DNA of 64,000 nt from assembly GCF_040115645.1 (NCBI RefSeq), contig NC_089553.1, positions 62,001-126,000 on the forward strand, read 5' to 3'. This DNA comes from Euwallacea fornicatus (taxonomy: Eukaryota; Arthropoda; Insecta; Coleoptera; Curculionidae). The notes under the pieces are model-generated. The model worked only from the letters and a program-made list of their open reading frames with translations, did not search any database and had not been told where the DNA came from. Of the stretch, positions 12,426 to 24,397 are shown in pieces. Positions within the stretch are counted from its first letter, which is position 1. Each line of letters opens with the position of its first letter. Made by a program: the position numbers and the translations under genes.

Positions 12426-13222
12426 TATACAGGGTGTTTAGATACCCGGGCTTTGATTCCTTGCACGATGACGTTTGCTGAAAATCCCTATAGTTTAATA
12501 AAACGCTTGAATATTAAAACACGCTGTATGTATATCTAGATATAGGGACACGTATTTTACCGCACAACATTAAACCACCTGTATTTCTATTCGTGCGAGA
12601 CGGCCTGCGGTGTCACCGCCACTTTAGAGCGGTATTTATCAGTTACATTAACTTAATGGATATGTTGTTAACATAAACATGGACCCAGAGGGCTGAGCCC
12701 ATGATAGTTATAGTAAACAGCATGGATAAGATTGGTGCTTTTGAAACGTTATGCTGTTTCTAAGACAGTTGACCGATAGGTTTTGTAAGATTAAGGTGCT
12801 CGGTTGTATGTAACCAATGATTACACAAACTCGGATGGTCTTAACTCCGCCAATAATACGTTTTATACATCTGAATTTGAACTTTTGGAAAACCGCCTCA
12901 TAGACGAGTGAGATGAAAAATTGGTCAACGTTCGGCAATGGATACCGGCACTTTACTAAGTTCTTTGATGAGTATGCAGGCTGCTTTATTAAAACTAAAT
13001 TCTGAGATAATTCAGTTAATAATGAATTGATTGACCGCCCCCCTCAAATAAAACCGTCGTAACTAATGTTAACTCAGCAGAACCACTAGCAATTTCAAGG
13101 GAACCTTTGTGATTTAGTTCCACAAGTTTCGATCTGAACCAAAGCAATTACCCAGTACAAAAGTGGCTTAATGAAGTAAATAGAGTTCGAAATAAATACG
13201 AGGAAATCCATTGGGAATGAGA
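12426..13222. other. Unassigned DNA beside abutting CAGGGTG repeat ends
   Basis: The right end of the preceding element directly abuts another CAGGGTG end at 12430, so 12417-12438 forms a palindrome with arms AACACCCTGTA/TACAGGGTGTT. The partner of the second end may be the mutated CACGCTGTATG near 12515-12526, giving a roughly 100-bp fragment. No gene is seen in the rest. Confidence 0.4.
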
Positions 13223-14212
13223 TATGGAAAAATGCGATATAATGGACACCAAAATATGACGATTAGACCCAACACACCTTATATCAATATTACGTGTTTC
13301 AAAAACTACAGGGTGTTAAAGGTTTAAATTTAAGATTATTTGTCTAATTTTTACGTGTCCAGTTACTACCTGCCGCTTCGTTGTATTTAGACCATATTTT
13401 TTTATGAGTGCGACTAAGGTCAAATTCTATTTAGTGTTATGAAGGACCGTCTATTTTCTTATGTTAAAAAGATGTTCCCGTTTAATTCCGATATCTTTGT
13501 TCGTTTGCGAGATTTTCGCCCATAAGCTAATTCATGTCGTACCATTTCAAATCCTCAACGACAGTGGCTGTGGTTCACTCGCATGGCAACGCATTACTTA
13601 GCTATTGTTACTTAAGATAATCCAAGTATGTAATTAGACTATTTTCTTGTCAGTTGTTATTTTTAAGTAAAACATTGCAATTTAAAAGTAAAAATGCCAA
13701 AGCATAATGACTTTTTTTTAGATTTGTTCTCGCTCCAATTAATTTTATAAGAAGACTTATTTTTTATTTGCTAATGGCTTTTCAATTTTTTTTAATGGTT
13801 GAGAAATTTAATTTTTTAAATAATTAATTTTCTAAAGTCAATTAAGGATTTGAAATGATACGACGTGAATTAGCTCATAGAGAATCATTTCGTAAACGAA
13901 GAGACATATTGTGATTAAACGAAAATACCTTTTTTGAGTAGAAAATAGATGCTATTTCATTATATTGCATAGAATGTGACCTAATTACGCTCTTAAACAA
14001 ATTTTACTAAATATGTATATCGAAGCGGTGGATTGTAGCTAGCGCTCTCTAAGAGCTCCATAAAAATTAGACCAAAACACAAATAGTTATTAAGGAATTT
14101 TAAAATAAAATTTACACCCTGTAATTGTGAAATAAGCAACATTGGTTTAAGACATGTATGTTGGGTCCAATCGTCATATTTGGATGTCTCGAATCTCGGA
14201 TTTTGCCATGTG
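13223..14212. repeat. Long inverted repeat (~350-bp arms), probable foldback/MITE
   Basis: The sequence at about 13223-13575 is matched in inverted orientation by about 13835-14212. Matching blocks include ATATGACGATTAGACCCAAC with its inverted partner near 14158-14180, an internal ACAGGGTGT block (about 13309 and 14112) and AGCTAATTCATGTCGTA (13528, partner 13865). The arms are diverged. The 260-bp centre has no recognisable coding content. I could not identify a target duplication, so the class is uncertain. Confidence 0.65.
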
Positions 14213-14252
14213 ACGTCCGCAATAAGTCACTCTTCATCAACAGGATGCCACC

Positions 14253-15560
14253 TTGGTGATGTTAAAATTAAAAGCAAAAGGTCTTTGCGGTGAGGGTCGT
14301 CGATTTTATAAGGGTTGGGCTGCACTACCACTAACTTGGTCTGGCTTCCAAAAAGATCTCTTAGAGATGATTCCTGAACATGAATCCGGGAGAAGTAAAC
14401 TTAGAGTGCATAAAATCCTATTTAAAATGTGTTCCGATTTTAGACCTTTAGCTGAAATCAAAATCATGGATTTCTGCTGTTTTCGTTTCGAATTAACTTG
14501 GAAAAAGGTTTTATCTATTTTAATTGGTGGAATTAATAATACAACCGTTTGTGAGAACGTTCGATTACAAAGTCCTGCTAACCGAACTGAGTTAATTCTG
14601 GTATTAAGGTGCCATGAAGCTAGTAAACGTAGAGTTCATTCCTTAAATCGAAACGACAACACTTCAAATCCACTTAAATGCTGTCGAATAGAAAATAATT
14701 TGTGCGGTAGATGTTAGAATTGTAGAAAACAGAGCAGAAGAAAACCGAATGCTAACAATTATCATCTGATTCAGTAATAACTGAGAAGAATCACGTCTAC
14801 GAACATTACTAACGAGAGCCATTTTTGTAAGGAACAGGTTACGAAGAAAACGATTATTGGAACAAGAATGGAATCAACGCATGTCAACAATGCTTAAAAC
14901 TGAATTTCGCTATGACGAAAGTCCATTTTCGCTCGTACTTAAATGGTAATGGACGATATGGTCGCGGTCCTTGCTTTGGAAAGATGCACTTTGCTGGTTA
15001 AATGGATATCGCTGTTATGCCCTATTCTAACATTCCAGAAGCGCCTTAATAGTATGGGAAGTTATAAGCCGTCTTCGACTAGTTTAGATAGTCCGAAGAA
15101 ATCATGGCATTGATCTGCGCCTTAACGCTCTTATTGGAACACGAGGATGCTCTTTTGCAAACATTTAAGTGTCAGGATTGGACGAGCATCAGACAGTTTA
15201 TGGATCCAGCGGGAGACTTTAGAAAATTTAGCAAACCGTTTCTTGTGCTTATAGCTCCCATTACTCAGTTACCAAACTCATCTTACGAAAAAAAATTGAC
15301 AATTCAAAAATATTTCACCCAAATTGGCGGATAGAACTTCATGGAGACGCAAGTTCTTTGGACATTCTCTATCGTGTCACTTATTTTAGCCGAAGAACCG
15401 CAGTATGCAAATCAAAGTACCACTTTTGCTGCCTAGAAACACGAGCAAGAAAAGGCCGTCGAACATTTTCCAGGGTACTTGATATCGGTTTCACTCATTA
15501 CAATTCAGTACGAGCCTTCGCTGTTGAGAAAAATCTTCATACCAAGATGGTAAGATGACC
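14253..15560 (+). pseudogene. Decayed Ty3/gypsy-like retrotransposon fragment (gag and RT/RNase H pieces)
   Basis: An open stretch at 14253-14717 resembles a gypsy gag, with the TWSGFQKDLLEMIPEH and LIGGINNTTV segments typical of this capsid type. From about 15170 the reading resembles the end of reverse transcriptase (SIRQFMDPAGDFRKFSKPF, compare the RQFxGLxxYFRKFI pattern). An RNase H-like stretch follows (WRIELHGDASSL, then YFSRRTAVCKSKYHFCCLET) up to about 15558. Protease and most of the reverse transcriptase are deleted or unreadable, and I found no LTR pair. The assignment rests on motif resemblance only. Confidence 0.55.
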
Positions 15561-18500
15561 ATAATTATACAGGATAATCATTAAAAAAAAATGGCGATGC
15601 GGATTCTTAAACGTAGACATTGTAAAATATTCCCACCACTTTGTTGAACCCTCAAATAGCATCTGAAAAACCTTTATACGTAAATATAGAAACATGAATA
15701 AAAAGTTCATCCTGCAAGTAACTCGATTTGAAAACTTTTGAAATATTCAAGGAGTTCGATTTAAAAAAAAAACGAGTTTTTGGTCTTAACGTGGATATAG
15801 CCAAAAATCCCTAAAGCTTGGAAAAACGCCGAATATTTCGAAAACTTGATGATTCCCAGAATAGTCAGTACATATATTTAATTAATTTATTATATTATAT
15901 ATTTTTTTTAATTAAAAATCAATGTAAAAACGCAAGAAATATCGGATGTTTCTTAAATTATTTTTATAGTGTGGTGTGAGTACTACAGTAGCTAAACGTG
16001 CCTTAAGGAGTGCCTCGACAATCACTATTATAATTTTTAATTAAGGAAAACCTCAAACAAACACACAAGGGAAATGAAAATGCCTGCATCTTTGAGATTT
16101 CAATCATCGTCGGATTCCCACATCAAATCGCCTACCCCTAATCAGCAATCACTTTTATGAGGGTAGAAAAAAAAAACAGAACAAAAACTAACAAATTAAT
16201 AATACCGAGAAAAAATAGTGACACATCACCTACATCCTGCATTAGCATTCACCCTAAGTCTGAGTCGAGTTTAACCAAAGCTCCGAATATAATGTGGCGT
16301 CAAATTGAGTTGGGGCGTCGCCCCAGGGCCGCGCTTGAGATATGGGCCCCTCGGGCCTCGTTCCATGGCAGTCTCTATTATTATTGTATAGAACAAATCA
16401 AAAGGTTAGCTCTGTTAGAGTGGCTTAATAACGAAAATAAATCATGGCCGAATAAAGAGGCTGAGGTCTGCTCTTTTCTGGTTTCGCCACTAGAGTGGGG
16501 CATTCCACTGATCGGGGGCTTCTTCGGTAATCTGTAGTCTTCAGCGTGGTAGCCGCTTCTTGGGGAAGGGTCCAGAAGCAAACCCTCAAGCGCAGTGGGA
16601 TTTAAGAGTCCCAAAGGTTGGTTTTCGGGCAGAGGGTTGTTTTGCGGTAAATATGTTGTTGTATTAGCTATTGATGATGTTCTGGAGATTTGATTCCGGG
16701 ATTTGGGGGACGATCGCGTAAGAGGGTGTGAAGTTAATGACGGATTATTAGATTTTCTGCTCGGAATTATTCGGGGTTAATAGCAGTTTCGAAGCAGGAA
16801 TTCGCAAGCGCTGAAACCTGTCCAACCAGCCAAGATAAAAAATTGCGTTATAATATCCCAAGCGGCGTTTACCAGATTTAAGTGTTTCCCTCTTATAATT
16901 TAACTATTTAATATTAATGAGTGTCTTCATCAGGCTCGAGATACAAATTGCCGTCGATTAACCATTAATTTAATAACTCTGATGGAGCACACGTATTAAG
17001 CGACAACGGTTTGTAAACAGGCAGATTGACTGAAAGCTTCCCTCGATAACATCTCGGAAAGGAAAGTATTACGTTCTAAAACAATAACTAACAAGACACA
17101 GCCTCAATAATGATTATTGTAAGTAATGGTTGCAGTTGAAGTCATGAAACGAGCCACAAATATGCAAACCGAGGATAATTACACGGACAACATAATCAAC
17201 TAAAGTCGCGGTTCTTTTAACCATAAACAAGAGTTAGCTGTTAAATATGGCAACATTTCGATGGCTTGATTATATCCCAGAGGCTCTTGTTTTTTCTTCG
17301 GCCAATGGCTTTATTAGCTCACTTGCTTCGAAGTCGTTTTTTTGGCCGGCAGGAGTGCCAGTGGCGGCCCTGAAGATTAAACGATGTTAAAGTGTCTTTT
17401 AAAACTTGCTCATGACACCTTTTTGGGGTTTGGAAAGATTAAAAATGAACGTTCTCTCCTGAGAAATTAAACATGCCAGATATATTTCCAGCGTTTGGAA
17501 AGCTAGTATCGCATTCGTTGTGTTTAACTTTCATGGGGGAGTCCCAATAAAATAATATTAAACCTATTAAAAATATTCTGCAGTTAGGAACGTAACTGAT
17601 ACTATATTTGTTATCAATCAATTGTCTTTTACAAGCTACGTTCGAAATTTGTAATTTAGTTACTACTTTTTCCCATAAAAAAATTTCGTTGTGCTGAAAT
17701 AATTTGGTTTGCAATGTAACAAAAGCCATATAATTTTTTTCATCAAAAATTTCTTAATTTTTTGACATATGCTTCTGAGGCGGCTGAAATTGATTTCCTA
17801 GCGGTTTCTGAAACCGGGGAGTCAATTTATCTATCTTCAAAGTCATTCTTCTCCCTGAACTTTATACGTAGTTCCACATATATTTATTATGTTAACATCT
17901 TTTCTTATATTCATCAATTTATTTAAACATCTCCTTATCAAGAAATTAACTTGAATTAATTGTGCCGTTTGGGGTACCGAAAATCGGGTTTTAGTAGACA
18001 TCATTTAAATCGAAGAATTAAATATCTTGCGACCTCATCGGAAATATATGTTCGGATCACATTTCCCCCTATATTTGAAACATGGTTAACCCAAATATGT
18101 TCAATATGTATGAAGTAGGTTGTTTATTTACCGTCAAACCCCCCACTGAGAGTTCAAACATAATAAAAGTTATACTTGTTAATATCCATATAACAGAAGA
18201 AATGCAGTTCCCATATCGCAATGACACAGGAATGCAACAAAGACAGCTCAAAAGAACCAAGGTCAAGCCCTATTCGCAATGTTGCCAAACCCTGAGAAAT
18301 TAACCTGAACTGCTTTTTATTTTTCTTGTGGATCTTGTCATATATTTTTCGAATGCTTTTCGATCAATATAACATGGAGAACCACATTAAATTCCATAGT
18401 TCATAACTCTGGAAAAGATTCTTTTTCTTTCTACCTGAAACGTTCAGTTATTTTCATAAGATGCGCAAATTTTTGTACTTTCTACGTCCCTGTTTTACCT

Positions 18501-19910
18501 GCAATTTTCCATAAATCTTCTGTGCTCATTTCCATTAATTACAGCAGTTACAATGGCGTTTTAATTTGGAGAGAATCGACAATACCGTAAATTCCAATAT
18601 CCGTTTCAAAGAGAGACATGTCATGGCTGGGGACACGCTTCGAATGCTAATCGTGGTGAAATTAAATTTCCCAAAATTATGCATTATCGATTATCTCGAT
18701 ACGTGACGAATTTCCAATTATTGGAAAGGACTAAGCTGATTGGTTAATTTACAACCAATAATTATTATTGTTTATTCATGACAAGAAAGTGAGTTAGGTA
18801 GCGGTAAAGGGTAACACTGCGATGTTTATTTATAACGGGCGAAGCTGTCAATTAGTATTTGCTATATTTTTCTTGGATGATTATAAATTTGAGTCACTGT
18901 GTACATTTCTCAAGTCATAAACAGGCCAATAAACATTTGATTAAGATATTGTTAGAGACCGAGCACATTCGAGTTAAGCCATTTTGTGTCAGTCTCGTTT
19001 TCTAAGTCGAAAATCCTTCTTTATAACGTTCCCAGGATTATCCTCGGACTGTTTATGAGTTATTTAGGAATACGTAATGGCCGTTTAAATGCTAATCAGT
19101 TTAGTGTTCGTGTAGAATGATTAAATTTAACTTTAATGCTCGGGCGCAGATTCAACAAAAACCATCCGTTAAGCAACGGTTATCTTGGAGATCAATAAAC
19201 TTTACTGAAAATTGAGGCTTTAACAAAATCCATATAAAAGTGTATAAACATAGTAATTACTGGAAATGCTGCGGAGCCTTATATCAATTTTGACGATCTT
19301 TAAATGCAAAATAACAAGATACGGCATCGTCAATTACCATAAAGGTCTATAACGTCTCTATTACGATGGACAGCTTTGCCAGCGTTCGTTAGAGGCATGT
19401 GGTGTAAAAAAGAATTACGGTTACGATAATGAACCTAAAGAATTGAGCAGAACATAATTCTGCCTCTATATTCCATCGGGAATAATCCATTTTTTCCCAA
19501 TTTTAAAAGGAGCTTTAAGTTTTCTTCACTGTGACTGCTCAAAGGAGCGCATATCTGAGCTTTTTGTTAAGCTTGAACCGACTTGCAAGTCCCCTCTATT
19601 AATTTTCTATCCTGAATACATAATTGAAAAAAATATTATTCTATATAATTTGGCGAGAACTGTGATTTGGTGTGGAGCTTTATAGGTTATCAATTTTTTA
19701 GGCCAATACCGGTGAAATGCTTAATTCAGCCTTTAGGGAACGATAGAGATGTCAGGAAGTTACCTGTATCAGGTTTTGCGTTTTCCATTTTCTGATAATA
19801 AAAGTTTTCGTATAATTTCATAGCAGATTTTAAATTAAAGATGTATCAAAATACAAATATCCTCTTTGGACCTTCTTTTTCAGTAACTTATTTACCAACA
19901 TTCGTTTCAG
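15561..19910. other. Noncoding DNA upstream of the first visible unc-4 exon
   Basis: No coding exon was recognised. This segment is either the unc-4 upstream region or part of a 5' intron. About 16290-16640 and 17330-17390 are conspicuously GC-richer and could be regulatory or exonic, but neither gives a recognisable peptide. The reading frame at 16157-16537 has no known motif. Confidence 0.35.
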
Positions 19911-20095
19911 GTGCAGGAAGTAGTGGAGAAGCTGACTCAGAGTCAGCAGCATCGAAACGAAGACGAAGTAGAACGAACTTCAACAGCTGGCAGCTGGAAG
20001 AACTGGAAAGGGCTTTCATTGCAAGTCACTATCCAGACGTTTTCATGAGGGAAGCGTTGGCGATGAGACTGGATTTGAAAGAGAGCAGAGTTGCT
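19911..20095 (+). CDS. unc-4: unc-4 homeobox gene, homeodomain exon 5' part
   Basis: This exon encodes the N-terminal arm and first 46 residues of the homeodomain of the transcription factor Unc-4, a paired-like DNA-binding protein controlling motor-neuron identity in worms and flies. It begins after an acceptor (TTCGTTTCAG, ending 19910) with two bases completing a split codon. It encodes an acidic linker (SGEADSESAASK) and then RRRSRTNFNSWQLEELERAF and the rest of helices 1 and 2, ending LKESRVA. The donor is GTAAGT at 20096. The intron falls between homeodomain codons 46 and 47 in phase 0, a position shared by many paired-class homeobox genes. A start at the in-frame ATG at 19841 would read through the intron and is unlikely. 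The real 5' exon or exons were not identified. Confidence 0.96.
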
Positions 20096-20159
20096 GTAAG
20101 TATAAGAACATTATTGCTTGTAAAAATATTTGTTAGGCCGCTGATTTTTACATAACACC

Positions 20160-21450
20160 GAAGGTATGAACGTGTACCAAACCCGGAAAAGTAATAGAGC
20201 CCCGTCTTTCATTGTTAATTACAGGAAAATAGGCAAATTGATTAATTAAACGTACGAAAATTTCCGAATTAGTTTCTTAAAAATCAGAGACGTACTGATA
20301 TGATTATCATTGTACTTAAAATGTTTTTCAAAAGTGGAATTTGAACAAAAATATGGTATAAAAAATAACTTGTTTTGCCAGTCATTGTTCTAGTTGTTAA
20401 TTGTAGGTGTGAGTCTGTTAAATCTAATAAAATCGACAAGTTTAAAAGCAGAAGCGTGCATTCTCGAAGTAAAGGATGAATGTAACGACTCTGTTCCAAC
20501 ATTTATTGTTACATTGCTTCTAGGTCTGCGTTATATGAAAAAATCGACAATTCGTTTACCTAAAGAACAATAGCGTTTCATATGCAATTAACTGACAAGA
20601 ACAAACTAATATTTATACATTTTTTGTAAAACTAAAATTAAACCAATCTTACTCGTAAACAGAACCCGTTATCCTATTCAAGTTTGTGTAAGAAAACAAG
20701 TATAAACGTCTTTTAAATCTAGGAAAATTAGCAAATTGGTTCCCTGAAAACTAGACGCGTACCAGTTCTAACTAGATAATTATTTTAATTTTTGATTTTT
20801 TCTCAACATAGAATTTAAACAAAAATATTGTACTTATGTAAAACGAGGATTTATCGAGATTGATTGTTGTATTAAATAAAAAATTAAATATCTGTTATAT
20901 TCAGGAAAGTCGACAAATTGTTCGTAAAGAACACTGGGATGTCATCTTCAATAAACTGTGAAATACACAATAATTATTGTACTAATATTTTTTAAGTCCA
21001 AAATCCTAATCCTCCACTGATTATTCACGTGTGAGACCACAAGCATAGACGTCGCTATTATATTAAAAATAATTAGAAAATTAATTCCTTAAAAATTAAA
21101 AGCGTATTAGAACCGATTATGTAATTTTCACAATTTTCTGAAAGTGGGATTTAAACGAGAATATTAAATGTAAGAAGAGGCTGTTACGACATTTATTGTT
21201 GTGTTAAATCTTCAAGTGCCTGTTAAAGCCAGAATGGACAAATTGTTTCTCTATCAAGCAGTGGCGTGACTTATCCCATTAACTGTATAATGCACTGTAA
21301 TCATCAATATTTTCTGAAACCAAAACTTAAATAATTAGTACCGTTAAACAGTTTATTTCACCACTGAAGAAGAAATTCTAAATAAAGGCGTTTGGGTTTC
21401 TGAAAATTCAGTAGCGTACCAAGTACCGAATCGGAGTACCCAACTGATTG
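20160..21450. repeat. Diverged tandem array, ~120-180-bp units, in unc-4 intron
   Basis: A block resembling TTTCTTAAAAATCAGTGGCGTACC recurs at about 20165, 20285, 20449, 20568, 20751, 20932, 21097, 21259 and 21409. Most spacings are 119-183 bp. Between anchors several units share a 'TGGGATTTAAACAAGAATATT' type run (about 20337, 20811 and 21148) and a TTATTGTTGTGTTAAAT run (about 20504, 20858 and 21199). Units are only moderately alike, so the array is old. It begins about 65 bp into the intron after the homeodomain exon. Confidence 0.65.
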
Positions 21451-22199
21451 TTACCGTCCGCAAATTCATTAACACAACTTTACTTAGACATTCATGGATA
21501 TTCCAGCCTTCTTTACCTTTGTTTCATCCTAAAAAGGAAATGGATAAAAACTCAAAAGACACTGATAAACTTCTCCTTTTCGTGGGCAATGAAATTTGAA
21601 TAAAAATAAAATCGCAAAGCCAGAAAATTCAAAGCGAATAAAAAGCAAATTGATGGCGAAAAGGGCTCGTATAGAAACGCCCTCGTCGAAAGGGTCTATT
21701 TGCGCAAATCGAATATAAAGTCAGACTTTCAGAGCCAAAAAGGGAGAAAACCCATGTCAGATTTATCGGGAGAGCGAGCAAGAAAAGCTCAGTGGCGTGC
21801 CAAGTCGGAAGGTGTAGAAAATTAGCACCTGTTCTCTTGAGGGTCTCGTCTCCATTTCAAGAAAGTAGTTTTTTAATCGTTACGGCAAGTGTTATGATGT
21901 CTTTATCTGAGGCATTACCATAACTGCTGCCATTAAAGGCGGTGAAACAGAGAGAAAACAAGACACCGACCTGGGCAGGAATTAATGAAAATTAGCATGC
22001 CAGTTTGGCTAATATTACTTACCTGCACGCCAACAAACAGGGGTGGATTTCCGAGTTAATAGCGGAAAGTCCGATACGGAATATTTGCAAATTTAAGACA
22101 TGATGACGACGCAAATCAGCACCTAAATTTGACCGCTATTAACATCCTGTGACCTTTCCTTATCGACCATTTAATCATCGTTAAACTTGACTGCTGTTT

Positions 22200-22500
22200 T
22201 ATAGTCCTGCGATACTACATACAGAGGCGTGGTCTACAGTTCGATTGGCCGGCCGATATCTACTTTGTTTAATTGCCAATCATCGCTACATTTTAACAGT
22301 ACTGATAAACGAGACCCTTTAAGGGCCGATCCAGGCCTGCATAGCCGTGCCAGGTTTGCGATGGTAATTAACATGGTAATTTGAGGTCGTCAGGTTGGCA
22401 GCCGGCTCTATGGCGTGTAGTGGCGAGCCTGCTCGCACCTAGGCCCTATTTTAGGGCCCGACAAAGCCCTTATTGCCGCGCCGTAATTGAGCGATATACA
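22200..22500. promoter_or_regulatory. GC-rich block in unc-4 intron, possible conserved noncoding element
   Basis: In an AT-rich intron this stretch is distinctly GC-richer and contains TTGGCCGGCCGATATC, GATCCAGGCCTGC, and an AGGCCCTATTTTAGGGCC inverted repeat, but no open coding frame or TE end. Such patches in introns of developmental regulators are often enhancers. This rests on composition only. Confidence 0.25.
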
Positions 22501-22942
22501 TATAAATTGATTGGGAAATTTATAGTCCTCGGAACTTAGTATTTACTTGATGGTGGTGGTAAAATATATAATGTTGGTAATAAGGTTGTTTAGGAGGGTG
22601 CTAAAAATTTTCTAACAAAGGTTTTATAAGTTAGCGTTGGCATGTTGGGAAAATATACATATAAAACATAGAAATGTCACACAAACAGTGAACAGGATTC
22701 AATTAATATTATTTCAAAAAATTTAAAGTATCTTCCTGATGGTCCTCAAAAGTTCTGCGGAAGAAATTGAAGTGGTGGCAACGCAACAAAAACGTTCGCG
22801 CATTTCTCTATCCTTTTTCTACCCACAACTTTCTGAAATAGGCCATCCATGTTGAGCTGACAAAGGAAAGTTGCTATGTTGCCATTTTCCAGTAAGTGTG
22901 AAAATATTTTAGCCTAAAAAAATACGTAAAGCACGTCTTATA

Positions 22943-23521
22943 CAGGGTGTTCCCTAACTACGTGTAAAAAATTTAAAGGCGTAATCCTCGACTGATTTTG
23001 AGTCAAAAATGTCTAATAAACATATGTCCGCAAATGCCTTGTTTCCAAGATACAGGGTGTTGACTGAAAGACGTTGAAAAAGGTTTTAAAGGTTTCTAAA
23101 GGTTTGGTGGTATTTACTAACTTGTTTATTGTTAGTTTTTTTTGCTACTTCCACTACTGTAAACAAGATAGTCAGTGTTATTTTGGTGTTTTACTCTTTA
23201 AAGTGAAAGAATTTAGTTCTGTGTCCCAAAAATCAGATTATACCTCAGTTTTGAAAATTTTTCAAATACCTAATTACACTAATCAAGAAATGGCCAATAT
23301 GGTTTTTGTTTACGGCCTTGCTGATGGTAAGTGTTTTTCTAAAATTCAAACACCCAAAATGAGTCATTTTGGAAATAAAATCTCTTTTTCTTGTCACATT
23401 TCAACACCCTGTATCTTGGAAACAAGGCATTTGCGGACATATGTTTATTAGACATTTTTGACTCAAAATCAGTCGAAGATTACGCCTTTAAGTTTTTTAC
23501 ACGTAGTTAGGAAACACCCTG
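22943..23521 (+). mobile_element. CAGGGTG-type MITE derived from a mariner-like element
   Basis: A 579-bp element flanked by TA on both sides, with ~120-bp TIRs (22943-23064 and 23402-23521). The TIRs begin CAGGGTGTT and end internally with a second CAGGGTGTTGA copy. Between them, about 23270-23330 encodes YTNQEMANMVFVYGLADG, the characteristic start of a mariner-like transposase. The rest of the enzyme is gone, so this is an internal-deletion derivative. The two arms are very similar, so it is younger than most elements here. Confidence 0.85.
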
Positions 23522-24139
23522 TATAGGAAAGTGTGTTTAAGAAACGTCGTTTGAGGATGATAATATTCAATAAAATACAGGGTATCCTATGAGAAAAATT
23601 GATTTTACCTGGAATTAAAATAAATTATTTCAAAAATCTTATTTAAAAAGCACTGAAAAAGTGCTTGTATTAATCCTTGTTTGGCTCGAAAAAGAAGAGA
23701 AATAAGCACTTCTGTAGATAAATTCGCGTTAATGAATGACCAATTTACTAAACCCAAACATAGCGAAAATTACTCCTAAAATTTTAAAATCCTGGCCTCA
23801 TGGCTCATAAAGGCCTAATTAACTTGAAAGCCAATAAAATTAGCTATTAGAAAATTTACAGAGGAATTCACACCATAATATTCCCAAATGTCAACATACA
23901 GAGTGCTCAATGGAACCGATCCTATTTCCTGACTGACCGCGTCAAACATACCTTCTATGATTAGCTGATTAAATAAAAGTTCAGGTTTGAAGCAGAAATT
24001 TGATTAATTTGGATCAACCTGGCAGTCTTTTAAAGGTGAAATTTTGAGAATGAATCTTTTTCATTTTAGGAAAATTAATTGTAAGAGGGGCAGCTATCTG
24101 ATTCTCAATTATCAAAATATTTGTGCAAATATATATATA
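23522..24139. other. Unassigned intronic DNA
   Basis: No repeat pair or motif was recognised, apart from a lone ACAGGGTATCC at about 23577 that could be another element end without a partner. Confidence 0.35.
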
Positions 24140-24397
24140 CAGTGGTGGCCATAGAAATAGGACCACTTCAAAAATTTAAATTTTTTATTTTTATCAGTAA
24201 AGAGATAAAAATTAGAACAAAAAAACTAAAATACAATTAATAATAAAGAAAACAATATACAAAAATATAATTTAACGAAAAATAAATAAAAATCTTCAAT
24301 AAAACAATAAAAACAACATAAATATGTGGTCATAAAAATATGACTGGTAAAACATGATAAAAAAAAACAAAATTAGCAATTGAATATGGCCTAAAGT

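Noticed and set aside
16157..16537. 126-codon ORF
   Set aside because: No motif, contains a poly-Lys/Asn start, and overlaps a comparable ORF on the other strand in a GC-rich patch. Kept only as unassigned DNA.
19841..20155. A 104-codon ORF containing the homeodomain start, as a self-contained gene
   Set aside because: It reads through a clear TTCGTTTCAG acceptor and a GTAAGT donor. The true exon is 19911-20095, and the matching recognition helix is at 34106.
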